NCBI RefSeq assembly: GCF_000332275.1
Contig: NZ_CM001776.1
Coordinates: 4,772,008 to 4,836,007 of the forward strand
Reading direction: 5' to 3'
Length of the DNA: 64,000 bases
Origin: Synechococcus sp. PCC 7336
Lineage (GTDB): Bacteria > Cyanobacteriota > Cyanobacteriia > Thermostichales > PCC-7336
The translations under genes and the position numbers were made by a program. The notes under the pieces are model-generated. The model was given only the letters and a program-made list of their open reading frames with translations. It had not been told where the DNA came from and did no database searches. Shown in pieces: positions 18,158 through 27,681 of the stretch (position 1 is its first letter; every line of letters begins with the position of its first letter).

Positions 18158-19699
18158 ATGCATCTGGCTCGATCTGTTGCCGACCTACGCTGTCAATTAG
18201 TGGCAGAGCGATCTGCCCGAGTGGGGCTCGTTCCAACGATGGGGGCGCTGCACCGGGGGCACCTCAGCCTGCTCGATCGCGCAGTGGGAGACTGCGATAT
18301 TACAGTTGTCAGCATTTTTGTCAATCCGCTGCAATTCAGCCCCCACGAGGATTTCGATCGCTATCCGCGCCAACTCGACAGTGACTTAGAGATCTGTCGC
18401 AATGCTGGTGCGGATATTGTTTTTGCCCCCGAGGCGAGTGTCATGCTTGCCAATGCCGATCCGGCGGCAGTGACACAAGTGATTCCCCCGGCGGCGATGC
18501 TGGAGCATTTGTGCGGTCCCTGGCGTCCCGGCCACTTTGAAGGGGTGCTGACGATTGTGGCGAAGTTGTTGCATATCGTGCAGCCCCAGCGGGCCTATTT
18601 CGGTCAGAAAGATGCCCAGCAGTTAGCTCTGATTCGCCGTATGGTCCGAGATTTAGATTGGCCGATCGCCATTGTTGGCTGCCCGACTGTACGGGAGCCG
18701 GAGGGACTGGCCCTCAGCTCTCGCAATCAGTACCTGAGCCCGCAGGAACGCTGGGCGGCACTGGCCCTATCGCGCGGTCTGTTTGCCGCCCAGCAGCAGT
18801 TCGCAGCAGGCGATCGCCGAGTCGACACTTTGCTGAAAACCGCCCGAGCCGTATACGATGCACAGTTGGGCTTGCAAGTGCAGTACCTGGAATTGGTCAA
18901 TCCCGAAACCTTGCAACCCATTGTCGACACGATAAAGGAGCGCGGACTGTTGGCAACAGCAGCATGGGTGGGTCAAACCCGCCCGATCGATAACGTCATG
19001 CTCGAAGTGCCGCGCCAGCCGATTTTGGCGATCGACGGCCCTGCTGGGGCGGGGAAATCGACGGTGGCCCGACGCCTTGCGGCGGCCCTCAACCTGCGCT
19101 ATTTGGATACGGGAGCTCTATATCGGGCTGTAACCTGGCTGGTCTCAGACACGGGCACGCCAGTGACGGATGGAGCGGCGATCGCCCGCTTGGCTGCATC
19201 AGCCGAGATTCGCTTAGAAGCACCCGAAGATGTGGCTTTGCTGACGAGAGTCTGGGTGAACGGGCGGGAAGTGACTGCTGAGGTGCGATCGCCAGAGATA
19301 ACTGCACAGGTCTCGGCAGTGTCTGCGCTACCGCAAGTCCGACAGGTTTTACTGGATGTGCAGCAGCAGATGGGGCGTGCTGGCGGTGTGGTGATGGAAG
19401 GGCGCGATATCGGCACGCAGGTGTTTCCCGATGCCGAACTGAAAATCTTTTTGACCGCTTCGCCGCAGGAGCGGGCGCGGCGGCGACTGCGAGATTTGCA
19501 GGGGGCAGGCAGTTCAATTCAATTAGAGGAATTGGAGCAGCAGATTCGGGAGCGCGATCGCAAAGACAGCGAGCGGGCGATGGCTCCCCTCAAGCAGGCG
19601 GCAGATGCGATAGCAGTCAATACCGACGGTCTGACGCAGGACGAAGTGGTGGAACAGATCGCAGAGCTTTACAGGCAATTGCCTCACACGAGTCAATAA
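18158..19699 (+). CDS. panC-cmk: Bifunctional pantoate-beta-alanine ligase / cytidylate kinase
   Basis: 513 residues from ATG 18158 (a TTG lies two codons upstream). Residues 1 to about 277 are PanC, which makes pantothenate: VPTMGALHRGHLSLLDRA with the HxGH nucleotide motif, then FGQKDAQQLALIRRMV and LSSRNQYLSP. Residues from about 283 are Cmk, which phosphorylates CMP/dCMP: AIDGPAGAGKSTVAR is the Walker A, and EGRDIGTQVFPDAE a conserved core. This fusion is characteristic of cyanobacteria and couples coenzyme A and pyrimidine nucleotide metabolism in one polypeptide. Confidence 0.95.
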   Translation: MHLARSVADLRCQLVAERSARVGLVPTMGALHRGHLSLLDRAVGDCDITVVSIFVNPLQFSPHEDFDRYPRQLDSDLEICRNAGADIVFAPEASVMLANADPAAVTQVIPPAAMLEHLCGPWRPGHFEGVLTIVAKLLHIVQPQRAYFGQKDAQQLALIRRMVRDLDWPIAIVGCPTVREPEGLALSSRNQYLSPQERWAALALSRGLFAAQQQFAAGDRRVDTLLKTARAVYDAQLGLQVQYLELVNPETLQPIVDTIKERGLLATAAWVGQTRPIDNVMLEVPRQPILAIDGPAGAGKSTVARRLAAALNLRYLDTGALYRAVTWLVSDTGTPVTDGAAIARLAASAEIRLEAPEDVALLTRVWVNGREVTAEVRSPEITAQVSAVSALPQVRQVLLDVQQQMGRAGGVVMEGRDIGTQVFPDAELKIFLTASPQERARRRLRDLQGAGSSIQLEELEQQIRERDRKDSERAMAPLKQAADAIAVNTDGLTQDEVVEQIAELYRQLPHTSQ

Positions 19700-19799
19700 A
19701 AATACCGTTCATTATGTCTCTCTTGGCGACTCTCTGGTTAGACTCATTGAGGTAATGCCATAGAGAGTATTATTGGGGACTTGCAGAGGGGCGATCGCC

Positions 19800-19826
19800 A
19801 AAAAAGAGGACCGCTCGAGGCAGTCC
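19800..19826 (-). terminator. Rho-independent terminator of the haloperoxidase gene
   Basis: On the minus strand GGACTGC pairs with GCGGTCC around a CTCGA loop (19808-19826, one G-T pair), followed at once by TC and six T (19800-19805). It lies 27 bases past the haloperoxidase stop. Confidence 0.75.
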
Positions 19827-19853
19827 CCCTTGCAACTAACGCTCAGTCACGCT

Positions 19854-21512
19854 TCAGACCTGGATGGGAGCGCCAGTGATGCTATCGAACTGAAATGGCC
19901 CCACTTCTTCTCGGTAAGTGACTTTGACATCGCGCAGCATACTGACTGCCATATTCTCTCCGAGCAGGTTGCCGCCCGTCGCAATCGCCGTACCGGGATT
20001 GCCAGCGGTGGTGCCGTCCGTGCGCCAGTGCATCCCGGCTCCATCGCGGAACAGAGTGACGTTTGCAATCAGCTTGTTGAGCTCGCCATGCACCGTCAGC
20101 GGCGGACCGTTGAAGGGCACCAATCCCTGACCGTCTGCTGTCGGCACCACCGGATCGGAAATTACGCCGTCGGCGAAAAACGCTTTCGCAATCGTCGCGC
20201 CAGCAGCGATGAAGGCGGAGTGTCCGCCTGGATAGGAGGGGTGGGTGGGGGAGCCTTCTGGGAATCCCATCGGCAGCAACCAGGTGCCATCCGTATCTCC
20301 GCGATTGAAGGTAACGTTCTGGGCCTTATTGTGTTCGAGGATGCGTTCGAGCACTGTGGTGGTCTGCCAAACGTCTGCACCCGCACCAAACAGCTCGTTG
20401 AAGCGAGCGTCGAAGGGCTGACCCAAAATGCCGCGCCGGAACAGTTCGAGGCGCTGCCCGTAAACTTCCGGGCGAAGGCGTCGATGGACACCCCACTTTT
20501 GGAACCAGGCATGCTTGAGTCCGTAGACAGCGGCAAATCCACTCTGGATCGTAATGTCCGGGCCGCCGAGGCTGCCAAAGGCATCAGAAGTGGTGATGGC
20601 TCCACTGGCGTAGGGGCTGGCGGCAGAGATCGCCGCGGCTTTCCCCAGCAAAATAATGGTGGCCCAGAGGCTGGATTGATGGGGAAAATCAATATGGACC
20701 CACTGACCGGCATCCCGCAGCGTTATGATGTAGCGCGTCCCGACAAGGACATCGTCGCCGGTCGGATCGACATCTCCGTTATTGACTGCAAGCCAGGTCT
20801 CGAAATCCGTCATGAAATCGAGACCCTCCTGCGGATAGCGTTGCAACTGACGAATGGGTTGATTGCCGAAATCGAAATCCTGCAAGAGAAACTGGGAGAC
20901 GTGGGGGCCGACATCGCAGCCCTCGTAAGGCCCTCTGAAGATGTTGTCTGGCGTGCAAACGAAGCCAAACTCTTGCTCGAACCCAAGGTTATTGAGATCC
21001 GCACAGGCTTCGGCGATGAGCGGGCTAGTCGTATATTGGTCGAAGGGGACGTCCCGGCTCAGGGCCATCCAGTAGCGCTCGACCATATCGACAGCGGTAT
21101 TGCGGCTGTCAAAGGCAGGGGCCGCTGCCATGCGCGCCCCATTCGAGTCGTTGCCAATGAGCTGGAATGAATAGGTATTGAGGGGATTGGCGAGCAAGCG
21201 AACGCCGCCACCGAGCTGGACATCCTCAAATGCTGCCTGAGTTTCTGCTTCGATCGCATCCAGCAGCGAAGTAAACGAGGCTGGGTCCACCAAACCGTCT
21301 TCTGAATTGTGGCTCAGGGCTTTTGTGAAAGAAGCGAAGCCTGGGAGGTCGAGTGAATCAAACCGTGCTTCATCTCCGTTGGTCTCGGGAGGCGTGGTTT
21401 CGAATGCGTCAAATGCCTCTCGTTCCACATCATTGCGAATGGCTCTAGCATCTTTCCGGCGAACGTTAAAATTCTGTTTACCTGAATTACCTTGTTGGGA
21501 ATTAGCCATCAT
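19854..21512 (-). CDS. Vanadium-dependent haloperoxidase
   Basis: 552 residues from ATG 21512 (ATG 21509 is equally possible; GGAG lies just upstream). It is a PAP2-fold vanadium haloperoxidase. The vanadate pocket is visible in three blocks: KWGVHRRLRPE, SYPGGHSAF with the acid-base His near residue 431, and RDGAGMHWRTDG with the vanadate-linked His near residue 495. These enzymes oxidise bromide, iodide or chloride with hydrogen peroxide. The SYPGGHS form resembles algal and marine cyanobacterial bromoperoxidases. No signal peptide is visible. Halide preference cannot be read from the sequence. A terminator follows at 19800-19826. Confidence 0.88.
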   Translation of the reverse strand: MMANSQQGNSGKQNFNVRRKDARAIRNDVEREAFDAFETTPPETNGDEARFDSLDLPGFASFTKALSHNSEDGLVDPASFTSLLDAIEAETQAAFEDVQLGGGVRLLANPLNTYSFQLIGNDSNGARMAAAPAFDSRNTAVDMVERYWMALSRDVPFDQYTTSPLIAEACADLNNLGFEQEFGFVCTPDNIFRGPYEGCDVGPHVSQFLLQDFDFGNQPIRQLQRYPQEGLDFMTDFETWLAVNNGDVDPTGDDVLVGTRYIITLRDAGQWVHIDFPHQSSLWATIILLGKAAAISAASPYASGAITTSDAFGSLGGPDITIQSGFAAVYGLKHAWFQKWGVHRRLRPEVYGQRLELFRRGILGQPFDARFNELFGAGADVWQTTTVLERILEHNKAQNVTFNRGDTDGTWLLPMGFPEGSPTHPSYPGGHSAFIAAGATIAKAFFADGVISDPVVPTADGQGLVPFNGPPLTVHGELNKLIANVTLFRDGAGMHWRTDGTTAGNPGTAIATGGNLLGENMAVSMLRDVKVTYREEVGPFQFDSITGAPIQV

Positions 21513-22236
21513 AAAATCTCCATTATGGTTGTTCGATTGTTTGAGAAGTAACAATACTCTGTCTGAAAAATGGTCGAATAGAGTAAGTGAGAAGTTTGGA
21601 TTGAGCAGCAGCCTAGATAGGCAATACATCCAAGTTCTAACCCTAGATCTGGCAAGGGCTCAAAAAACACATAGATCCTAGGCTTCTAAGAGCTATGCGT
21701 AAAAACTAATCTGCCATTCTTGCATAGCTACTCAATCGGTCTCTAGCGCAACAAATGCAAATATCGTGCGATTCTGGAATCTTAATTTCACAGATGATAC
21801 CCCAGGCAAATCTGCCGATCCAGAAAACCAATAGATTGAGATGAAAAATTAGAGTATTTGAATCTAGCTTACCTTCCTTTCAATAGATTAATCTCTCATA
21901 AGAATATTCGGCTGTGATAATCAGCACACTCAAATACCAAAACATGCCTAGTCAGAAAAACTTAGTTTTGCAAAAACCGCCATATCCCTTGCAGGCAGAG
22001 GGCTACGATCTATTGGATCCTTTCGAGCCCCCTCTAGATCCCTGTGTAGGCGTAGTTTGATTTGCGCATTTTCAGGAAAATCGACGCCATTGTAAGCCAC
22101 CTTGGATGAATTTCTACGAATATGAATTTATTCTTTCCGTACAGAAAACACTCAACACTTGAAGATAACTAGTGACTCTCCTATGGATTTAGCTTAGACT
22201 ACTGAGTTGTTAGCTCCCGATCGCCTGAGGTATTCC
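21513..22236. other. AT-rich 724-base intergenic region
   Basis: No gene is convincing here. The part nearest 21512 carries the haloperoxidase promoter and ribosome-binding site. The rest is AT-rich and lacks HIP1 except near 22216, with short T- and A-runs but no strong hairpin that I can see. Confidence 0.5.
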
Positions 22237-22419
22237 ATGGCACCCTTACAAATATTTGCGTTGGTTGCGATCGCCATTTTGGCTGTCAAACTGGTCACTT
22301 CACTCCTCGATCGCGATATTGCGATCGTCAGTCTTGCCACCTCGGGGGTTTTGCTTGCCTTTATCGGGTTCGAATTGTGGAAATTGGGTGGGGCATTGCT
22401 AGAACGCTTCGCATATTAG
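22237..22419 (+). CDS. Small two-helix membrane protein
   Basis: 60 residues from ATG 22237: MAPLQIFALVAIAIL, a first helix, then the charged loop LLDRDIAI and a second helix (LATSGVLLAFIGFELW), ending ALLERFAY. I do not recognise a family. The compact two-helix form, with cytoplasmic charges and good coding composition with HIP1 sites, supports a real gene. It precedes uvrA by 147 bases on the same strand. Confidence 0.55.
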   Translation: MAPLQIFALVAIAILAVKLVTSLLDRDIAIVSLATSGVLLAFIGFELWKLGGALLERFAY

Positions 22420-22566
22420 ATGACACGATTCCTGCTGGACTGTGCTGCGTCGGCCCCTGCTGTTCGGCTCCGCGCCTCAACCAGGGCTGCCCCTAGCGAC
22501 GGAAGCGTTTTATCGGTTCCGAACATCTCCGCTACCATGAGTAGGAACACTTAACCCCTTGCCCCT

Positions 22567-25488
22567 ATGCCCGACCGCAGCGAGATTCGCGTCATTGGCG
22601 CGCGGCAGCACAATCTCAAAAACGTCAGCGTCACCATTCCCCGCGATCGCCTCGTGGTCTTCACTGGGGTCTCTGGATCGGGCAAATCCTCTCTGGCCTT
22701 CGACACCATCTTTGCAGAAGGACAGCGGCGCTATGTGGAATCGTTGAGCGCCTACGCCCGCCAGTTTTTGGGACAAGTGGATAAACCCGATGTGGAACGG
22801 ATTGAGGGGCTCAGTCCCGCCATCTCCATCGATCAAAAATCCACCAGCCACAACCCGCGATCGACCGTCGGCACCGTCACCGAAATCTACGACTACCTGC
22901 GTCTCCTGTTCGGTCGCGCAGGGGAACCCCACTGCCCCCACTGCAGCCGCCCCATTACTCCCCAAACGGTAGACCAAATTGCCGATCGCGTCATGCAGTT
23001 GCCGGACGACACGCGCTTTCAACTGCTAGCTCCGGTGGTGCGAGGGAAAAAGGGCACCCATGCAAACCTGCTGTCCAGCTTGACCTCGCAGGGTTTTGTC
23101 CGGGCTCGGGTAGATGGCGTCGTGCAGGAGTTGACCGACACCATCAAGCTTAAAAAGAATGTCGCCCACGATATTGAAGTGGTGGTCGATCGCCTCGTCA
23201 AACGGGATGGCATTCAAGAGCGCCTGGTTGATTCCCTCACCACCTGCCTGCGGGAGGCCGATGGAGTGGCCCTAGTGGAGCTGGTGCCGCGAGAGCCGGA
23301 AGAGGCGGCACAAATTTTAAAAGCTGCCGAATCGGTGGGCCAATACAAGGTGGAAGGCAAATCCGGCGAACTGATCTTCTCGGAGAAATTTGCCTGTCCC
23401 GCCCACGGCTCGGTGATGGACGAACTGTCCCCCCGCCTGTTCTCCTTCAACTCCCCCCTCGGAGCCTGCCCCGCCTGCCACGGTTTGGGCTATGTCCCCA
23501 CCTTCGATCCCGACCTGATTGTCCCCGACCCCTCCCTACCCATCTACGCGGCGATCGCCCCTTGGGCGGAAAAAGACAATCCCTACTACCTCTCTCTGCT
23601 CTCCGGTGCTGCCGATGCTTTCGGCTTCGACATTCGCGATCGCTGGACCAGCCTCTCTGTCGAACAGCAGGATATTCTGCTCTACGGCAGCGACGAAGAA
23701 ATCTTCATCGACTCCGAATCGAAATACCGCCCGACTAAAGGTTATTACCGCAGCTACGAAGGGGTAATTCCCCAACTGCAACGCCACTATCGAGAAGCAA
23801 AGTCGGATGTCTATCGCCAGAAACTAGAAAAGTACCTGATCGATCGCCCCTGTTCCACCTGTCACGGCGCGCGTCTCAAGCCGGAGGTCTTAGCCGTTAC
23901 CATCGGCGGCCATACCATCACCGACTTCACCGAAATTCCCATCGACGAATGCCTGCAGCAATTGGAGGCTTTGAAACTCACCCCCCGTCAAGCCCAAATT
24001 GGCGATCTGGTGCTGCGGGAAATCCAGGCGAGGCTGAAATTCCTCTTGGATGTGGGGTTGGATTACCTGACACTGGGTCGCCCCGCCGCCACACTCTCCG
24101 GTGGCGAGGCCCAGCGGATTCGATTGGCCACCCAAATTGGGGCCGGTCTGACGGGAGTGCTCTACGTCTTAGACGAACCTTCGATTGGCCTGCACCAGCG
24201 GGATAACCGACGCTTGCTCGACACCCTCAAGCGCTTGCGAGATCTGGGCAACACGTTGATCGTGGTGGAACACGACGAAGAAACGATGTACGAGGCCGAC
24301 CACATTGTGGATATCGGTCCTGGCGCGGGGGGCCACGGGGGCGAGATTGTGGCTCAGGGCACGATTGAGGCGATTGCCAACTGCGAATTATCCATCACCG
24401 GTCGCTATCTCTCCGGTCGCAGCCAAATTCCTACCCCCAGTCAGCGGCGATCGGGTAAAAAGCAAAAGCTGACGCTGCAGAAAGCCAGCCGCAATAACCT
24501 CAAGCACGTCAATGTGGACATCCCGCTGGGGCGCTTGGTCTGCATCACGGGGGTTTCCGGTTCGGGTAAATCCACCCTGATTAACGAACTGCTCTACCCC
24601 GCTATTCGCCATCAAATGGGCCACAAAGTACCCATGCCCGCCGAACTGGACAAGCTAGCGGGGGCCAAAAACCTCGATAAAGTCATTGTCATCGACCAAT
24701 CTCCCATCGGTCGTACCCCCCGCTCCAACCCCGCCACCTACACGGGCGTCTTCGATTGCATTCGCCAAACTTTTGCTAAAACCATCGAGGCCAAGGCGCG
24801 GGGCTACCAACCCGGTCACTTTTCCTTCAACGTTAAAGGCGGACGCTGCGAAGCTTGCAAGGGCCAAGGGGTGAACAAGATCGAAATGAATTTCCTGCCC
24901 GATGTTTATGTGATGTGCGATGTCTGCAACGGCAGCCGCTACAGTCGAGAGACGTTGCAGGTGCGCTACAAGGGCAAGACGATCGCGGATGTTTTGAATA
25001 TGACGGTCAGCGAAGCGCTGGAGTTTTTCGCGGCGATCGCCCCTGCGAAAAAAATTCTGCAGACGCTAGAAGATGTGGGGCTCAACTATATTCGTTTGGG
25101 TCAGTCGGCTCCTACGCTCTCGGGGGGCGAGGCACAACGGGTCAAGCTGGCATCGGAATTGTCGAAACGGTCCACAGGCAAGACCCTCTATTTACTCGAC
25201 GAACCCTCCAACGGCCTCTCATTCTACGACGTTCACAAGCTGCTCGACGTGATGCAGCGGCTGGTAGACACGGGCAATACCGTGCTGGTGATCGAGCACA
25301 ATCTCGACATCATTCGCTGTGCTGATTGGATTGTCGATTTGGGGCCGGAAGGGGGCAATCGCGGCGGCGAAATTGTGGCGGTCGGAACGCCTGAAGAGGT
25401 GGCCGATATCCCGACTTCTTATACAGGTCAATACCTCAGGCAAGTGTTGGAGCGGCATCCGCCTGCTGCTGCACCTTTGGCAGGCTAA
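22567..25488 (+). CDS. uvrA: Excinuclease ABC subunit A
   Basis: 973 residues, full length. UvrA is the DNA-damage sensor of nucleotide excision repair and loads UvrB. Two ABC ATPase modules are present: Walker A motifs GVSGSGKSSLAF (about residue 37) and GVSGSGKSTLINE (about 660), signature motifs LSGGEAQRIRLA and LSGGEAQRVKLA, and Walker B VLDEPSIGL and LLDEPSNGL. Zinc-finger cysteines are in CPHCSRP, CPACHGLGY, CSTCHGARL and CEACKGQGVNK. The 4 terminal bases overlap the convergent DUF3143 gene. Confidence 0.97.
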   Translation: MPDRSEIRVIGARQHNLKNVSVTIPRDRLVVFTGVSGSGKSSLAFDTIFAEGQRRYVESLSAYARQFLGQVDKPDVERIEGLSPAISIDQKSTSHNPRSTVGTVTEIYDYLRLLFGRAGEPHCPHCSRPITPQTVDQIADRVMQLPDDTRFQLLAPVVRGKKGTHANLLSSLTSQGFVRARVDGVVQELTDTIKLKKNVAHDIEVVVDRLVKRDGIQERLVDSLTTCLREADGVALVELVPREPEEAAQILKAAESVGQYKVEGKSGELIFSEKFACPAHGSVMDELSPRLFSFNSPLGACPACHGLGYVPTFDPDLIVPDPSLPIYAAIAPWAEKDNPYYLSLLSGAADAFGFDIRDRWTSLSVEQQDILLYGSDEEIFIDSESKYRPTKGYYRSYEGVIPQLQRHYREAKSDVYRQKLEKYLIDRPCSTCHGARLKPEVLAVTIGGHTITDFTEIPIDECLQQLEALKLTPRQAQIGDLVLREIQARLKFLLDVGLDYLTLGRPAATLSGGEAQRIRLATQIGAGLTGVLYVLDEPSIGLHQRDNRRLLDTLKRLRDLGNTLIVVEHDEETMYEADHIVDIGPGAGGHGGEIVAQGTIEAIANCELSITGRYLSGRSQIPTPSQRRSGKKQKLTLQKASRNNLKHVNVDIPLGRLVCITGVSGSGKSTLINELLYPAIRHQMGHKVPMPAELDKLAGAKNLDKVIVIDQSPIGRTPRSNPATYTGVFDCIRQTFAKTIEAKARGYQPGHFSFNVKGGRCEACKGQGVNKIEMNFLPDVYVMCDVCNGSRYSRETLQVRYKGKTIADVLNMTVSEALEFFAAIAPAKKILQTLEDVGLNYIRLGQSAPTLSGGEAQRVKLASELSKRSTGKTLYLLDEPSNGLSFYDVHKLLDVMQRLVDTGNTVLVIEHNLDIIRCADWIVDLGPEGGNRGGEIVAVGTPEEVADIPTSYTGQYLRQVLERHPPAAAPLAG

Positions 25489-25748
25489 ATATCGAAAGCC
25501 GCAGCTTCAACATCGGCACGGCTGAGGGCGTAGGGAAAGGTCAGTACTTTGGAGGAACCATCGCTGAAGGCATAGCTCACCTTGAGCGCCGTTTGTTCCA
25601 TCTCAATTTCCGCTCGCCAGTCCTGCCGTTCGCAATACCAGCGGGTGGGGTCTTCGCGATCGCGGCTGCATTGCTGCGACTCCAGCCAGTGTTCGATCGC
25701 AGGTAAGGGATGGTTGTAGAGGGGGGCAGAATCGGGGGGTAACTTCAT
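25485..25748 (-). CDS. DUF3143 family protein
   Basis: 87 residues from ATG 25748. The PLYNHPLPAIEHWLES opening, the CSRDREDPTRWYCER block and the end FPYALSRADVEAAAF fit the cyanobacterial DUF3143 family of unknown function. The product is small and soluble with no signal. Its stop overlaps that of uvrA. A start four codons upstream (TTG 25760) is possible. Confidence 0.75.
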   Translation of the reverse strand: MKLPPDSAPLYNHPLPAIEHWLESQQCSRDREDPTRWYCERQDWRAEIEMEQTALKVSYAFSDGSSKVLTFPYALSRADVEAAAFDI

Positions 25749-25891
25749 GCAGGGGGGCAAACGATCGGGAGGAACAGGACGATCGCCTCGAGGCGATAGA
25801 GTTTAGTTTACGACTGAGCGGCCGCGAGCGTCCAAACCAGAAGGAAGTAAGATCCAAGAAGATAAGATAAGGAATTGCGATCGAGGCCCAA

Positions 25892-26098
25892 ATGCTGCTA
25901 GCCGCTCTATATGCTGCCCTTGCCGGGATTTATCTAGTTGTCATCCCGTTGTTTGCCATGTACTATCTCCAGTTGCGTTGGAATGTCTCTAGTGGCTGGG
26001 AAAAGGGACTGATGTTTTTTCTCGTCTTTTTCTGCTTCCCCGGCACGATCTTGCTCGGTCCCTTTCTCAATTTTCGCCCCCAGCAACGCCCGCTGTGA
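25892..26098 (+). CDS. ndhL: NAD(P)H-quinone oxidoreductase subunit L
   Basis: 68 residues with two membrane helices (LYAALAGIYLVVIPLFAMYY and GLMFFLVFFCFPGTILLGPF). The spacing and end PFLNFRPQQRP match NdhL, a cyanobacteria/plastid-specific subunit of the NDH-1 complex of cyclic electron flow and respiration. The following gene, a DUF3007 protein, is the neighbour usually found with ndhL. Confidence 0.9.
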   Translation: MLLAALYAALAGIYLVVIPLFAMYYLQLRWNVSSGWEKGLMFFLVFFCFPGTILLGPFLNFRPQQRPL

Positions 26099-26170
26099 TA
26101 TTGAACGTGTCTCTGTAAGGACATTGCTGAGCCAGGAATACCAGTAAGGCAGGGATACCGGGAGCCAATC

Positions 26171-26500
26171 GTGCGCAAGTTCGACGTACTCACCATCGGG
26201 CTCATATTATTGCTGGCAGGTGGGGGAATTTATGGGATTCTCCAACTGCTCGGCATCGAAACCCAGCAACCGGGCACCTGGATTGGAGGACTCTCGATCC
26301 TGCTGCTCTTGGGGTGGACTGCCACCTATCTGAATCGCTTTTTGACTGGCAAGATGTCGATTCACCAGCAGGGAGAGATGTATAAGACCGAGCAGTTCAA
26401 GCAACAGCTCGAGGCCATGACCCCAGAAGAGCTGGCCGAGTTTCAAGCTGAGCTGGGAATAGACTCCATAGCGGAAACGATTGAAGACAAGGGGCAGTAA
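26171..26500 (+). CDS. DUF3007 family membrane protein
   Basis: 109 residues starting at GTG 26171. Two helices (DVLTIGLILLLAGGGIYGIL and WIGGLSILLLLGWTATYL) are followed by a cytoplasmic helical tail with MTPEELAEFQAEL. This matches cyanobacterial DUF3007 proteins, often encoded next to ndhL. It follows ndhL by 72 bases on the same strand and is probably co-transcribed with it. Function unknown. Confidence 0.85.
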   Translation: MRKFDVLTIGLILLLAGGGIYGILQLLGIETQQPGTWIGGLSILLLLGWTATYLNRFLTGKMSIHQQGEMYKTEQFKQQLEAMTPEELAEFQAELGIDSIAETIEDKGQ

Positions 26501-26676
26501 AAGAGTTTCCGACGCTCTTGCAGGTGTCTGGCTGCCTGCAGGGGGCTAGCGATCGCACTCGGCGGGAAGCAGGCAGCGGACATATCTATATCTGTATCTG
26601 TTGTTAAGTACACTAAAATAACTGGAAAGTCGGGTTAGGGTAATGAACGTGTGAAACCGCAAGGAGTCTGAGAAAC

Positions 26677-26889
26677 ATGAGCCTTTCTCAAGTCATTTCT
26701 AAAGAATTAGAAGAAGCCCGCAACACCTGCTCGGAGTACGGTGAAGGCGATCCCCACTGCCGCGCGGCTTGGGATGCCGTAGAAGAAGTATTGGCCGCCC
26801 GCAGCCACCAGCCCGTCCAGCCCAATAGTTTGGAGCAGTTCTGTTCTGACAACCCCGAATCTGCAGAGTGCTTAATCTACGACGACTGA
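26677..26889 (+). CDS. cp12: CP12 domain protein
   Basis: 70 residues. CP12 is an intrinsically disordered regulator that, when oxidised, binds GAPDH and phosphoribulokinase and switches off the Calvin cycle in the dark. Both redox cysteine pairs are present: NTCSEYGEGDPHC (N-terminal) and QFCSDNPESAEC (C-terminal). The AWDAVEEVLA core is the CP12 signature and the LIYDD tail provides the GAPDH contact. AAGGAG lies 12 bases before the start, and a strong terminator follows at 26965. Confidence 0.92.
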   Translation: MSLSQVISKELEEARNTCSEYGEGDPHCRAAWDAVEEVLAARSHQPVQPNSLEQFCSDNPESAECLIYDD

Positions 26890-26964
26890 CCCCTCACAAC
26901 AGTCGGTTTTAGCCGACTTGCTCTAGGACAAAACATTTGGCCCAAATTTGATATCGTCTCTCCG

Positions 26965-26986
26965 AGCCGCCTGCGGGCGGCTTTTT
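26965..26986 (+). terminator. Rho-independent terminator after cp12
   Basis: AGCCGCC (26965-26971) pairs with GGCGGCT (26976-26982) around a TGCG loop, followed by a T-run to 26986. A weaker hairpin, AGTCGG with CCGACT, lies between it and the cp12 stop. Confidence 0.85.
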
Positions 26987-27084
26987 CCTCGGCACGCAGT
27001 CCCGCAAGAGTGATGGGACAAAGTGGCGATAGGATAAGGTACGGTAGGGCTCCCGCAGAAGCGGCCTCGACATTGGAGAACGAC

Positions 27085-27543
27085 ATGCTGCTGATTGGTT
27101 CCGGCAATAAGTTTGTCAAGGCCCTCGAACGGGCCGGGGTGTTGGCTGCATCGGTACCTCCCGAAGGGGGCTCTGAAGGTCATTACCGCCGTCGCGTTGC
27201 TGGTGCTGGATACCAGGTGGTGCATATGAGTGCTCGGGGTCTGGGGGATATCACCAGCTTTTTCCAGCAGATACACGGCGTTTGTCCCGCCCATCTCGGC
27301 AAATCGAACCTGCGTACCTACTACTTCCCGCCGCTAATCGAGCAATACCGTCAGGCCATGCCCCCCCAAAAGAAGGGGCTGGTGTTTTGGCTGATCGAGG
27401 GGCAGTTTCTCTCCCGGCAAGAGCTGAGTTGCCTGCAGCAGTTGTCCCGGCAGGAGCCCCAGGTTAAGTTTGTGATAGAAGTCGAAAGCGATCGCGTCTT
27501 TCGCTATCAGCCTTTAGAGAATCTCTTGAAAGCGATCGCCTAA
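27085..27543 (+). CDS. ndhN: NAD(P)H-quinone oxidoreductase subunit N
   Basis: 152 residues from ATG 27085 with GGAGA upstream. Matches NdhN, a peripheral subunit of cyanobacterial NDH-1: EGGSEGHYRRRVAGAGY, ARGLGDITSFF, the HLGKS loop, KKGLVFWLIEGQ and the tail DRVFRYQPLENLLKAI. The last 116 bases of the gene and the following 85 bases exist a second time at 29532-29732, where only the C-terminal part of ndhN is present. Confidence 0.88.
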   Translation: MLLIGSGNKFVKALERAGVLAASVPPEGGSEGHYRRRVAGAGYQVVHMSARGLGDITSFFQQIHGVCPAHLGKSNLRTYYFPPLIEQYRQAMPPQKKGLVFWLIEGQFLSRQELSCLQQLSRQEPQVKFVIEVESDRVFRYQPLENLLKAIA

Positions 27544-27628
27544 CCCGATCGCGCTACAGTCTTCATCAAAGTCCTCTCCCTCACGATCCGTGCTGGCGCG
27601 CAGTCCTTCCGAGTCACTACAACAGGGC
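27428..27628 (+). repeat. Direct repeat copy 1: ndhN 3' end to ldpA 5' end
   Basis: Together with 29532-29732 (same offset of 2104 bases throughout, no indels seen) this forms a long direct repeat with scattered substitutions. Copy 1 contains the true ndhN end, then the first codons of ldpA (GTG CTG GCG CGC AGT), and stops matching at AACAGGGC. The partner copy contains a truncated ndhN end and the intact ldpA start. The two Rpn genes lie between the copies. Confidence 0.85.
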
Positions 27629-27681
27629 GGTGAGAGATTTGCCTTTGAAGGTGATTGGGTTGGGGTCACAATCGCGATCGT

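Noticed and set aside
19773-21170. 465-codon plus-strand frame
   Set aside because: It is the antisense of the haloperoxidase, whose catalytic motifs are unambiguous on the minus strand.
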